A stretch of 28,370 nucleotides of DNA from Limnochordia bacterium (lineage in GTDB: Bacteria; Bacillota; Limnochordia; DUMW01), in assembly GCA_023230925.1 (NCBI GenBank), contig JALNWK010000038.1:1-28370 (forward strand), written 5' to 3'. How positions within the stretch are numbered: the first letter of the stretch is position 1; every line of letters begins with the position of its first letter. Position numbers and translations under genes: made by a program. A model generated the notes under the pieces. It searched no databases and had not been told where the DNA came from. It was given only the letters and a program-made list of their open reading frames with translations. Of this stretch, positions 1-6,666 are shown piece by piece.

Positions 1-336
1 CTTATCTCCTATATTGGAGATTGAGCCTCTCGATCCCTTCTTTTCCCTTCTCTCTCATGGGACCCGCGGTATCCGTCGCGTTCGCGATCACCTACCTGAA
101 CCCGTAAATTCTTGACTCATACTAGCCAAGGCTGTTTCTAGATACCGGGCCTCTTGAAATGCACCCTTGTTAATAGGCGCCCGACCATCTATTTCTGTCA
201 TGAACACCATTCCTACACAAGCTCTTTACGGGAACTTCCTTGAGCTGAAGGATACCCGAGGAAAATCCGCATGCTGGCCTCATTCAGCAGCTAACCTTTA
301 GCTGTCTCAACCGAACCGCCAAATGCAATCTCCCTA
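1..336. other. No convincing gene; one weak small ORF
   Basis: This stretch downstream of the GGDEF gene holds no recognisable gene. On the minus strand a 40-codon frame runs from an ATG at 210 (or 201) to a TGA at 88. An AGGA lies about 9 bases before the ATG at 201. I do not recognise the peptide. It could be a fragment of a decayed gene or chance. No rho-independent terminator for the GGDEF gene was seen here. Confidence 0.3.
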
Positions 337-1245
337 CTACGCAAGTTCTGCTTCCACATCACCCATCGTACGGTTCTTCCCACTGTTCTTCGCTTCATAC
401 ATCTTGCGGTCGGCTAGACTAATGAGCTCCTCTGGTGTCAGTTTAGTCTCCTCCATCGTATGTATACCCAAAGAGACTGTGAGCTGAATCGTCTCCTTCT
501 TCGTTGGAATAGCAGTCTGGACACCGCGTCGGATTCGTTCGGCGACACGGTAGGCCTCATGGGAAGTGGTATTAGTAAGGCAGATCAGAAACTCGTCTCC
601 CCCATACCTTGCAGACCAATCACAGGATCCCCGAATGTTCCTCTTGATTACATCACTTACCTGCTGCAACACGAGATCCCCCACGGCATGCCCATAGGTA
701 TCATTAATCTCCTTGAAGTTATCTATATCCATGAAAATCACCGACAAGGGTGATTCATCAATGGTGGCTTGGATAATATCCACCGGTAGGCGATCGCTCA
801 CAAACCTGCGGTTATATAAAGAGGTTAGTTGATCGGTGATCACCAAGTGATTGATATCCGAGACGATGTTGCGCATGAGACGTCCATCACTGTAGTTGCC
901 TGTACCAATCATCATGCTGTCCGTAGCGTTTTTCATCAGTTCCAATACCGCAGGTTGTTCCTTTGTCTGGATAGGCAGTGCCGTCACCATGATAATCGCA
1001 TCAGGACTTTGTTCTAGCTTCATGAAGCTTTTATCGTTGTGATATGCACGCACGGAAATACAGTTCTCACATATGCGCCGATCCTTCCAGTATTCGTAGC
1101 AAATCTCTTCTGTCTGGTCAACGGCATTCCCCCGGCATTCCATAACTCGTTTACGGACCGGATCAACGATTCTCACCGCATCGTACATTTTGCTAAAGAA
1201 GGTCAAATGGCCTTCCAGCCGATCAAGGGTAATGGGTTCCGACAT
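337..1245 (-). CDS. Diguanylate cyclase (GGDEF) with N-terminal cysteine-containing sensor region
   Basis: The C-terminal half is a GGDEF domain that makes cyclic di-GMP from two GTP. It starts at DQLTSLYNRRF (about residues 138-148), carries the metal and substrate segment FMDIDNFKEIND (171-182) and has an intact GGDEF signature at 215-219. The inhibitory I-site (RxxD five residues before GGDEF) is not in register: the sequence there reads GSCD, so product inhibition may be absent. The first 100 residues lack a membrane segment and contain Cys37, Cys49, Cys59 and Cys62, the last two as ICENC, which suggests a redox or metal-sensing domain, although this is inference. The ATG start is preceded by GAGGTG at 9 bases. 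The gene stands alone, so its target process is unknown. The enzyme assignment is firm; the signal is not known. Confidence 0.9.
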   Translation of the reverse strand: MSEPITLDRLEGHLTFFSKMYDAVRIVDPVRKRVMECRGNAVDQTEEICYEYWKDRRICENCISVRAYHNDKSFMKLEQSPDAIIMVTALPIQTKEQPAVLELMKNATDSMMIGTGNYSDGRLMRNIVSDINHLVITDQLTSLYNRRFVSDRLPVDIIQATIDESPLSVIFMDIDNFKEINDTYGHAVGDLVLQQVSDVIKRNIRGSCDWSARYGGDEFLICLTNTTSHEAYRVAERIRRGVQTAIPTKKETIQLTVSLGIHTMEETKLTPEELISLADRKMYEAKNSGKNRTMGDVEAELA

Positions 1246-1561
1246 GGTTGTGCACCTCTTCTATTTTCGACAGATATCCGTCTTTCGTGTGGGTTTCGGC
1301 TCTGCTAGCAAAGAGAGAACGGCCGCCATAGTCACCCCAGACTACAGCCTATAAAACCTGCTAGGCCAAGGGTTTCCGTGGGGCTTTGCCTAGGAATAGC
1401 TCCGTTTTTGTGCATGTGGTTGTTCGGTTTTCGCATCTCCCTATGCTAATCTTACCCACGATGCACTACCTGCCACCTCATGTCATCGGAGACTCTGGCC
1501 ACGATTTGACGGTCGCAGATAATAGCTTATCCCAGTATAGCCGTAGCATGCCAACGCTTTG
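1246..1561. other. Intergenic, nothing recognised
   Basis: No gene, tRNA, clear promoter or terminator was seen between the GGDEF gene and the lipoprotein gene. The only long open frame here is on the plus strand, antisense to the lipoprotein gene, and lacks a ribosome binding site. Confidence 0.4.
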
Positions 1562-2098
1562 TCAGTTAAGGGCGCTGGCCATACCACCTAGTATTGCGTC
1601 TTCGAAGTATTCATCACCAATCAGGATCCAGCTTCTGCCCTTTTTCTCCAAATATATATCCACGATAGAGGTTACCGTGTTGTTATCTTCCTTGCTTAGC
1701 AGATCAACGAATAGCTGTACCATTTCATCTTCGGATTCATCTTGTCCTGAAAAGACCGATATCATAACGTGGTCAAGATACTCATCAAGGACCGCAATCA
1801 TATCAATGTTTGTAATCTCAGTTTTGACAATAGCAGTATCCCCATCCTTGGATGAAGAGAGCACTTTGAAATCAAGATTCTGCACTACCAGCTCCACATA
1901 CTCACCGTATTCTGTAATGTCATCATCGGGAATGTCTACTACTTTACCAAAATACTTGGTAATAGCCTTCTCATCTAGCTTTTTTATCGCTTGCAGCGCG
2001 TTTATAACCGCCTGTTCCGGTGTCTCTTCCTTGCAGCCAGCAAGTAGCAGTATGGCTATTAACATTAGAACACCCACTTGCCAATGTATTGTCCGCAT
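1562..2098 (-). CDS. Small secreted lipoprotein of unknown function
   Basis: A 178-residue protein with a short basic N-terminus, a hydrophobic stretch (about residues 7-20) and a lipobox LLAGC with the lipidated cysteine at position 22. This predicts signal peptidase II processing and anchoring on the outer face of the membrane. The mature part is acidic and mixed alpha/beta, beginning TPEQAVINALQAIKKLDEKA. That opening resembles the start of DUF4878/DUF5105-type NTF2-like lipoproteins, where a helix with a duty such as ligand or lipid binding is proposed; the resemblance is weak and by eye. AGGTGG lies 6 bases before the ATG. It is monocistronic as far as can be seen. Function is not known. 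Confidence 0.75.
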   Translation of the reverse strand: MRTIHWQVGVLMLIAILLLAGCKEETPEQAVINALQAIKKLDEKAITKYFGKVVDIPDDDITEYGEYVELVVQNLDFKVLSSSKDGDTAIVKTEITNIDMIAVLDEYLDHVMISVFSGQDESEDEMVQLFVDLLSKEDNNTVTSIVDIYLEKKGRSWILIGDEYFEDAILGGMASALN

Positions 2099-2476
2099 CT
2101 GCTACCACCTTTTCCAATTATTGTCTCGTCCTCATCATACCATATGTTCTCCAAGAGGAAAACACCTAAACTTTCTTCTTGAAGCCACTTTGCAAAGCCA
2201 AAGCGTTACTGGGTCCAGCGGCCGTGCATCGGTATCTGAATTGCACCACAACTACCCTCTGAACCTGGCTCCTATCTCATCAAAGACGTGAATAACGGAT
2301 CTGCGTATTTGCAGCATCAGTCTTGCTACCGAACACTTCAGAAAGCCGTCGACATGCTGACCCAGCACAACTCTGGCAACCATGCCAGTAGGGGGTATCG
2401 CCGCCAACATCCCGGCTAGTGACATCTACTGGCTACCACGTTCTCAGCCATTCTGGCGCATAGTTCCTAGACATAG
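2099..2476. other. Intergenic with a possible promoter for the lipoprotein gene
   Basis: A minus-strand -10 TATGAT at 2134-2139 sits 17 bases from a weak -35 TTTTCC at 2157-2162 and would serve the lipoprotein gene. Nothing else is recognised in this gap. Confidence 0.35.
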
Positions 2477-2500
2477 AAAAAGGCCGTTAATAAGCGACCT
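2477..2500 (-). terminator. Weak rho-independent terminator behind the tRNA-Pro remnant
   Basis: On the minus strand a five-pair stem GGTCG/CGGCC (one G-U pair) with an eight-base loop is followed directly by five T. It lies just behind the partial tRNA-Pro, where a tRNA terminator would be expected. Confidence 0.5.
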
Positions 2501-2515
2501 TACCTGTCTTTAGAC

Positions 2516-2564
2516 CGGTCGGGCTAACAGGATTTGAACCTGCGACCTCTCGACCCCCAGTCAA
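2516..2564 (-). pseudogene. 3' half of tRNA-Pro(GGG), probable old attachment site
   Basis: This 49-base stretch matches the anticodon-to-acceptor half of the intact tRNA-Pro(GGG) at 5282-5359, beginning at TTGACTGGGGG. It keeps the T arm and the CCCG acceptor strand. I count three substitutions: one in the anticodon stem, one in the acceptor strand, and CCG in place of the encoded CCA. The 5' half is absent and is replaced by unrelated sequence containing a terminator-like hairpin. A 3'-half tRNA copy is what integration of a tRNA-targeting element leaves behind. It cannot fold as a tRNA. Confidence 0.75.
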
Positions 2565-2571
2565 TCCGTAC

Positions 2572-2616
2572 AAAAGGCCTGCAAGGCCTGATGAACACAG
2601 GGTTTTGCAGGCTTTT
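2572..2616 (-). terminator. Terminator-like hairpin next to the tRNA-Pro remnant
   Basis: The arms AAAAGCCTGCAA and TTGCAGGCCTTTT pair around a loop of about 20 bases, and the structure ends in CTTTTG on the minus strand. It lies immediately before the partial tRNA, the position an integrase gene terminator occupies in elements that integrate into tRNA genes. Confidence 0.5.
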
Positions 2617-2745
2617 ACGTAGAAATCACTTGTTTCTTGAAGCCCATCACTACGGCGTTTTTGACAAACTTGGCCCAGGTTTTCGGCCAAATTTGGCCAG
2701 TGTAAAAGCGTATGCCTAACACAGCACCGTAAGCGTCAAATTAGG
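2617..2745 (-). other. Possible tail of a decayed integrase gene
   Basis: Upstream of the hairpin, on the minus strand, two overlapping frames look coding-like over about 40 codons, including the stretch HWPNLAENLGQVCQKRR and, one frame over, a basic tail ending in a stop at the hairpin foot. The position (frame end, hairpin, 3'-half tRNA) is that of a tyrosine integrase gene beside its attachment site. No catalytic residues are present, so this is inferred from position only. Confidence 0.2.
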
Positions 2746-2814
2746 CCCACCTCGCGACCTCTTTGTTCCGATCGGATAATTGGAACCATCATAGCAAAGC
2801 AGTCGCGAGGTGGG
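2746..2814. repeat. Long imperfect hairpin beside the group II intron
   Basis: Arms 2746-2758 and 2802-2814 are perfect 13-base inverted repeats (CCCACCTCGCGAC and its complement). The 43-base interior has further partial pairing (CTTTG with CAAAG, TTCC with GGAA). There is no T-run, so it does not look like a terminator. It ends about 8 bases from the 3' end of the group II intron and would be part of its 3' exon. Confidence 0.6.
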
Positions 2815-2862
2815 GTTGTTTGGTGAGTAGACAGGGCCCTTGCGGGTGCCCTGCCCCTCGCA

Positions 2863-2895
2863 GAACCGTGCTTGCGCAATTAACGCACACGGCTC
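2863..2895 (-). ncRNA. Group II intron domain V
   Basis: The minus strand reads GAGCCGT, a 19-base hairpin, then ACGGTTC: the outer stem and catalytic AGC triad region of domain V. Length is 33 bases against the usual 34. The apical part is altered: the loop lacks a clear GNRA tetraloop, and the pair next to the two-base bulge appears to be G-A, which hints at decay. Confidence 0.8.
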
Positions 2896-2929
2896 CCCAC
2901 AAAGGAGATTCACACACCAGTATAGCAGT

Positions 2930-3100
2930 CGCAAAACCACCTGTCGTGCTATTCGAGCCAATCCCGTTGTCAATCTTATCCACCTCGGAGTGTGGCGATT
3001 GTTACCTTAGCCCGATTCTCCTCCGTGTGGTTGCCTTCTCTCCATGACAATTACGACGCTTCATCGATACTACGCAACCATCCGACTTCCCACCCGTCAT
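2930..3100 (-). pseudogene. Remnant of group II intron reverse transcriptase/maturase N-terminus
   Basis: An ATG at 3100 opens a frame beginning MTGGKSDGCVVSMKRR, the kind of N-terminus found on intron-encoded reverse transcriptases of Clostridia. The frame stops after 32 codons. Coding-like sequence then continues in a second frame (KVTIATLRGG) and a third (LTTGLARIAR), so two frameshifts are present. All the polymerase motifs, including the YADD box, and the maturase domain are missing. The family resemblance is from memory of such proteins, not from a search. Confidence 0.6.
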
Positions 3101-3569
3101 TTGCGTCCCTTGCTTGGTTGTCGCTTGTAGACACATACCCTTGCAGGAACAGGCGGGATCTCCCGGGTTGCCACATGTTCGCAATGTCTAGCATGCCGAG
3201 CTCTCAGACCCCGGAGTGCTAACCCGAACTCACCTTTTTACGCTCGGGTCAGTGTTGTCTTCTGCGGCGTCAAACGCATCGACCATCCTCGTTAACGTTT
3301 TTCGAGGCTCAATCGCTTCAGCTTTCGCTTTCGGCCTGCTAGCTTGTCTTCCTACGCTTAAACAAGACAGTCACCTGCCTTGCTCCAAGGACTGACTACA
3401 AGTTGGCTGGTTAGGCCTTGTCTTGACCGGACTCTCACCGGCTAGAACATGTGTCATTTCCCGGCCGCACTGACGCTTACGAACAAGCTTCTTTTTGTTC
3501 GGTAAACCTCAAAAACATTGGGATTTGGTTGTAAATACGGAAAATACGTCTTTTCGCAGTGGAGTCATC

Positions 3570-3598
3570 TTGACCTCCGCAAACAACGCTAGTAAAAT
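3570..3598 (+). promoter_or_regulatory. Sigma-A-type promoter for the two exported-protein genes
   Basis: -35 TTGACC (3570-3575) and -10 TAAAAT (3593-3598) with a 17-base spacer. A TATAAT at 3604-3609 lies just downstream but has no matching -35. Transcription would start near 3605 and read into the genes at 3685 and 3923. Confidence 0.55.
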
Positions 3599-3684
3599 TA
3601 GTATATAATGCGAAAACTTAGCTGAAAAGAGGCGGTAAGGGATTTATATGCAAAATTATTAAGAAAGGGGAGGCACATAGCCCA

Positions 3685-3906
3685 ATGTTGTCAAGTAGAC
3701 TGGGAATTGTTGCTGTACTTGTCGTAATGTACCTAATGGTATTGCAGGGAAGTATTGCTCTTTCCTTGGGCTTCTCCCTAGGATGGAGGAAAGAGGAAAC
3801 CAATGCTAAGGAGTGTTCAAGTCCTGCGGTTCATTCGCTGCGTCAAGCACTCTATCGTAAGCCAATTTGGCTGTTGACAAGAAAGAAAGCAATCCCGGTA
3901 AAATAG
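3685..3906 (+). CDS. Small membrane-anchored or secreted protein, unknown
   Basis: A 73-residue frame with a hydrophobic segment at about residues 5-31 followed by a basic and polar tail (GWRKEETNAKE onward). It is not recognised. A GGGGAGG lies 11 bases upstream of the ATG, slightly far but usable. It follows the promoter at 3570-3598 and ends 16 bases before the ATG of the next gene, which is consistent with a two-gene unit. It could be a signal-anchored peptide or the N-terminus of a decayed larger protein. Coding status is moderately supported. Confidence 0.45.
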   Translation: MLSSRLGIVAVLVVMYLMVLQGSIALSLGFSLGWRKEETNAKECSSPAVHSLRQALYRKPIWLLTRKKAIPVK

Positions 3907-3922
3907 TGAAAGGAGTAAGACT

Positions 3923-5026
3923 ATGTGGCGGAAGAGGGCACACCTGATTTTAACCCTGCTAGTCTGGGCTGTATTCATCTCCTTCGGTTTGCTCCGGATT
4001 CATGATGTGCGTACTACTACTGTTGAGGATAATCTACAAATAGTGGTTGTAGAAGGTAGTTACCCACCTAATGTAGTTGGGGAATTACAGCAAATCCTAG
4101 AAAAGCTGCACATTCACGATGCCAAGATTCACAATGTAGCAATCGAGCACCTTATAGTGCGCATATTAGCAGAGACCGACTTACCAGACTTAATTATTGT
4201 GCAAGAGAGTCATGCAGCCGCCCTTCTGGGCCAGGCCAAAGAGCTAATCTTGGACCTTACTCCGCTATTTGATGATGCATCTATTGATCCACAGGTGCTA
4301 CACTGGAACAGCCTTCAATATCCAGCCTACCATGAATATCGACACTATTTTGTCTCTACCTCGTTTAGCGCCGGCGGCACACACATCTATGAGAAAATTG
4401 AAAGCAACAATGAGGATAGACCGATCATACGAACCAGAGCCTATCCCCTTGATACGGTTTTAGTGGGAATCTTAGCCTCAACCGATCGGGTCGAAGAGTG
4501 CTCCGATATCCTGATGGGTCTAGCGGCCAGTAGGGATAGTACCCCATGGCAAATGTATTGGCAAGGATATCTTGGGCGGATGATTGGTCATCTTATTTAC
4601 CAGCGCGACCCAGAACGAATCTACTGGTCCTTTTTGCATCAATCATTACAGAACAAGTGGAGCCTTGATATGTGGTGCGATTATTACACTAAAGAGTTAG
4701 TGCCCACAATGATGGTGCAAGGGTATCCCAACCTTGGTCGCGTCTATTTCATAGACAGTACTCTCGAATCCTTTCAAAATCCCTGGGACGGACAAGTCTA
4801 TACAGACGTGCACAAAATACAAGGGTATTTTCCGTTGCAAGATAAAAGGATGGAAAAGGTGTTCAATATATACTTTGAGCTGTACCTAGCTGAACAAGAC
4901 TGGACCGCACCAGAGGGTCGCCGAACTTCCTTCCCGATTCCCAGACTAATTTATATGGAGCGAGTATCAGAAGGTGAGGTTGTACTTATGGAACTTAAGG
5001 ATGCGAAGTATATACGCTCGATCTGA
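3923..5026 (+). CDS. Exported protein of unknown function, possible solute-binding-like fold
   Basis: A 367-residue protein with one N-terminal hydrophobic segment (about residues 8-24) after a basic start, and no lipobox. It is likely exported or signal-anchored. The stretch ADTDLPDLII-like (LAETDLPDLIIVQESHAAALL, about 85-105) followed by ELILDLTPLFDD recalls the segment of ABC sugar-binding proteins in which a target is judged present and a domain named as the destination of the ligand. That is a by-eye resemblance and not an assignment. The second half is rich in aromatic residues (YWQGYLGRMIGHLIYQRDPERIYWSF). AAAGGAG lies 8 bases before the ATG. Its stop is close to the edge of a group II intron fragment on the other strand. 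No transporter genes accompany it. Confidence 0.75.
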   Translation: MWRKRAHLILTLLVWAVFISFGLLRIHDVRTTTVEDNLQIVVVEGSYPPNVVGELQQILEKLHIHDAKIHNVAIEHLIVRILAETDLPDLIIVQESHAAALLGQAKELILDLTPLFDDASIDPQVLHWNSLQYPAYHEYRHYFVSTSFSAGGTHIYEKIESNNEDRPIIRTRAYPLDTVLVGILASTDRVEECSDILMGLAASRDSTPWQMYWQGYLGRMIGHLIYQRDPERIYWSFLHQSLQNKWSLDMWCDYYTKELVPTMMVQGYPNLGRVYFIDSTLESFQNPWDGQVYTDVHKIQGYFPLQDKRMEKVFNIYFELYLAEQDWTAPEGRRTSFPIPRLIYMERVSEGEVVLMELKDAKYIRSI

Positions 5027-5039
5027 ATTGAGGGAATTG

Positions 5040-5246
5040 CTCTACGTATTGTGTAAAACCGTCGCTTGTAGGGCACTCACTGGTCCCTTACATAAGCCTC
5101 GCCCAACAAGGAGAAAGGCCCAACAAATACTCTTGTCAGACAGGGGGTTAACGCTCGATGGACACCACCCTTGTCATTGGCTATATCACACTGCTGGGCA
5201 GATTTCGGGACTTTCACCCTGTAGAACATGCGCCCGCTGGGCACAC
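5040..5246 (-). mobile_element. 5' fragment of a group II intron behind the tRNA-Pro terminator
   Basis: On the minus strand GTGTGCCCAGC begins at 5246, directly after the T-run of the tRNA-Pro terminator. It is followed by GTTCTACAGGGTGAAAGTCCC, the conserved 5' region of domain I in bacterial group II introns, and by further domain I-like sequence (CAATGACAAGGGTGGTG, GTAAGGGACCAGTGAGTGC). Insertion right behind a terminator hairpin is the known habit of class C introns. The fragment fades near 5040 where the plus-strand exported-protein gene ends; no reverse transcriptase, domain V or 3' end follows. It is a truncated relic. The inner boundary is approximate. Confidence 0.65.
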
Positions 5247-5249
5247 AAT

Positions 5250-5277
5250 AAAAAAACCCTTTATAATAAAGGGTTTT
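5250..5277 (-). terminator. Rho-independent terminator of tRNA-Pro
   Basis: AAAACCCTTTAT at 5253-5264 pairs with ATAAAGGGTTTT at 5266-5277; on the minus strand the hairpin runs into a T-rich tract (TTTTTTT). It lies 4 bases behind the tRNA CCA end. The T-run is followed at once by the 5' end of a group II intron. Confidence 0.85.
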
Positions 5278-5281
5278 GGAC

Positions 5282-5359
5282 TGGTCGGGCTGACAGGATT
5301 TGAACCTGCGACCTCTTGACCCCCAGTCAAGCGCGCTAGCCAAGCTGCGCCACAGCCCG
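5282..5359 (-). tRNA. tRNA-Pro (anticodon GGG)
   Basis: The minus strand gives a complete cloverleaf: acceptor CGGGCTG pairing with CAGCCCG, a D arm with GGCGCAGCTTGGCTAGCGC, anticodon stem CTTGA/TCAAG around the loop CTGGGGG (anticodon GGG), T arm with GGTTCAAATCC, discriminator A and an encoded CCA. Length with CCA is 78 bases. Its own promoter lies at 5369-5397 and a terminator follows. A degenerate copy of its 3' half is at 2516-2564. Confidence 0.97.
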
Positions 5360-5368
5360 ACAAGAAAT

Positions 5369-5397
5369 ATGATACCACAATTGCTACCAATGCGCAA
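5369..5397 (-). promoter_or_regulatory. Promoter of tRNA-Pro
   Basis: -35 TTGCGC (5392-5397), 17-base spacer, -10 TATCAT (5369-5374) preceded by TGG, an extended -10. Transcription would begin about 3 bases before the mature tRNA. Confidence 0.65.
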
Positions 5398-5415
5398 CCG
5401 CGTTTTGCCTTGATT

Positions 5416-5913
5416 CTACGCGCTTTGCTCCGCCGTTAGTTCCAATCCAAACTCCTTATGGATTGCCTGGACCGCATCTAGTGTATACTTCTCGTCAATC
5501 AAGCAGGATACCTTGATTTCCGAAGTACTGATCGCCTGGATATTGATCCCCGCATGACAGAGGGCTTGAAACATCTTAGCAGCGACTCCGGGGTTGCTGA
5601 CCATACCTGCACCAACGATGGATACCTTTGCCACACTTTCATCGAAAAGCACTTCCTTGGCACCAATATCCGACTTGATCCCATTAACAACATCAAGGGT
5701 CAGCTCTAGATCAGGTCTGGAAACGGTAAATAGCATGTCGGTCTTATCACCCCGGGTGTGGGTTTGGACAATCATGTCTACGTTCACACCTTGATCTGCC
5801 AAGGCCGAAAACAACCGTGCTGCAATTCCCGGCTTATCGTCTAAATCAACAACGACGACTCTTACTGTGTCCCGATCCTGAGTAACCGCAGTAACCAACA
5901 TTTCTTTCTCCAC
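5416..5913 (-). CDS. Aspartate kinase beta subunit from internal start within lysC
   Basis: In Bacillus-type aspartokinase II the beta subunit is made by in-frame internal initiation and equals the C-terminal ACT region. Here AGGAG (5924-5928) sits 10 bases before a GTG at 5911-5913 (Val249 of the long frame), giving a 165-residue product that starts just before the ACT domains, close to the known size of that subunit. The codons needed at this spot (ARG-AGT) are a natural way to encode an SD. The use of this start here is inferred. Confidence 0.5.
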   Translation of the reverse strand: MEKEMLVTAVTQDRDTVRVVVVDLDDKPGIAARLFSALADQGVNVDMIVQTHTRGDKTDMLFTVSRPDLELTLDVVNGIKSDIGAKEVLFDESVAKVSIVGAGMVSNPGVAAKMFQALCHAGINIQAISTSEIKVSCLIDEKYTLDAVQAIHKEFGLELTAEQSA

Positions 5914-6648
5914 GTCTGACTCACTCCTCACAAAGGTACCTTCGATCTGCTTGAAAGAAGACCGAACGTGAATAACTACACCATGGGTAGCTGCATACTC
6001 CACGGCCCGGGGCTGCAAAACGGCCGCACCTAGGCTTGCCATTTCCAGCATCTCCCCATAGGATACCGCGTGCCACTTACGGGCATGGGGAACAATCCGT
6101 GGATCAGCACTATACACACCGTCCACATCAGTATATATCTCACAGACTTTGGCCTTTAACGCAGCAGCCAATGCAACGGCCGTGGTATCCGAACCGCCTC
6201 GACCGAGGGTGGTAATATCTCCATCGTAGGTCTTGCCCTGGAAACCAGCCACAATCACAATATTGCCTTCTTCCAGTTCTTGAGAAACCCGCTCGGGGTT
6301 AACCTCTACGATCTTCGCTTTGCTAAACATTCTATTTGTATAAATCCCTGCTTGGGGTCCGGTCAGGGATATCGCCGCATGCCCCATCGCCTGCAGAGTT
6401 ATGGCAAGCATGGAGATGGTTACCTGCTCTCCAGTTGACATCAACATGTCCATTTCTCGTTTAGACGGATTGTTGCTCAGTTTTGCCGCCATGGAAATCA
6501 ATTCATCTGTCGTATGACCCATCGCGGATACCGTAACTACAACACTATTTCCAGCCAACTTTGTCGCGATAATCCTCCGCGCCACGTTTTGAATCAACTC
6601 GGGAGTTGCAACTGAACTACCACCATACTTTTGAACTACAATGTCCAT
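5416..6648 (-). CDS. lysC: Aspartate kinase
   Basis: Phosphorylates aspartate, the first step to lysine, threonine and methionine (and diaminopimelate and dipicolinate for wall and spore). Near the start is the kinase signature QKYGGSSVATPE, and TLGRGGSDTTAVAL lies at about residues 147-160, followed by TDVDGVYSADPR. The C-terminus holds tandem ACT domains (about 260-405) with the effector-site segments VVDLDDKPGIAARLFSAL and VGAGMVSNPGVAAKMFQAL. I chose the second ATG (6648): GGAAGG abuts the first ATG at 6657 but is 9 bases from the second, and the family begins right at this point. thrB ends 18 bases upstream, so the two are co-transcribed. An internal start gives a separate beta chain (see 5416-5913). 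At 410 residues the length is normal for the Bacillus LysC type. Confidence 0.95.
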   Translation of the reverse strand: MDIVVQKYGGSSVATPELIQNVARRIIATKLAGNSVVVTVSAMGHTTDELISMAAKLSNNPSKREMDMLMSTGEQVTISMLAITLQAMGHAAISLTGPQAGIYTNRMFSKAKIVEVNPERVSQELEEGNIVIVAGFQGKTYDGDITTLGRGGSDTTAVALAAALKAKVCEIYTDVDGVYSADPRIVPHARKWHAVSYGEMLEMASLGAAVLQPRAVEYAATHGVVIHVRSSFKQIEGTFVRSESDVEKEMLVTAVTQDRDTVRVVVVDLDDKPGIAARLFSALADQGVNVDMIVQTHTRGDKTDMLFTVSRPDLELTLDVVNGIKSDIGAKEVLFDESVAKVSIVGAGMVSNPGVAAKMFQALCHAGINIQAISTSEIKVSCLIDEKYTLDAVQAIHKEFGLELTAEQSA

Positions 6649-6666
6649 ACTTTCCATCCTTCCGCC

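Larger units (their letters stand above)
2823..3480 (-). mobile_element. Group II intron, internally deleted (reverse transcriptase lost)
   Basis: Read on the minus strand, the element begins near GTAAGCGTCAG at 3480 and has a long domain I-like region typical of clostridial group II introns, including the segments GGTGAGAGTCCGG, GGCCTAACCAGCC and CATTGCGAACATGTGG. It then has the start of the intron-encoded protein at about 3100, a domain V at 2863-2895, and a domain VI-like hairpin (GGGGCAGGG...CCCTGTCTACTC) ending near CTACTCAC at 2823. The full element should carry a reverse transcriptase of several hundred codons; here only about 40-50 codons remain between the ORF start and domain V, so some 1.5 kb has been deleted. 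The exact 5' end is uncertain by about 10 bases, because GTGCG near 3470 is an alternative. It may still fold, but could move only if a maturase acted in trans. Confidence 0.8.

Noticed and set aside
1386..2291. 301-codon open frame on the plus strand
   Set aside because: It lies opposite the lipoprotein gene, has no SD and its product is a serine-rich shadow. The lipoprotein has a lipobox and a good SD.
2716..3047. Open frames on both strands over 2716-3047
   Set aside because: They fall in the intron 3' part and hairpin, which are RNA structure, and have no SD or family likeness.
5077..5397. 106-codon minus-strand frame
   Set aside because: It runs through tRNA-Pro, its terminator and the intron fragment.
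2500..5400. Complete prophage or integrative element
   Set aside because: No intact integrase, replication, structural or transfer gene is present; only relics and two unknown genes.
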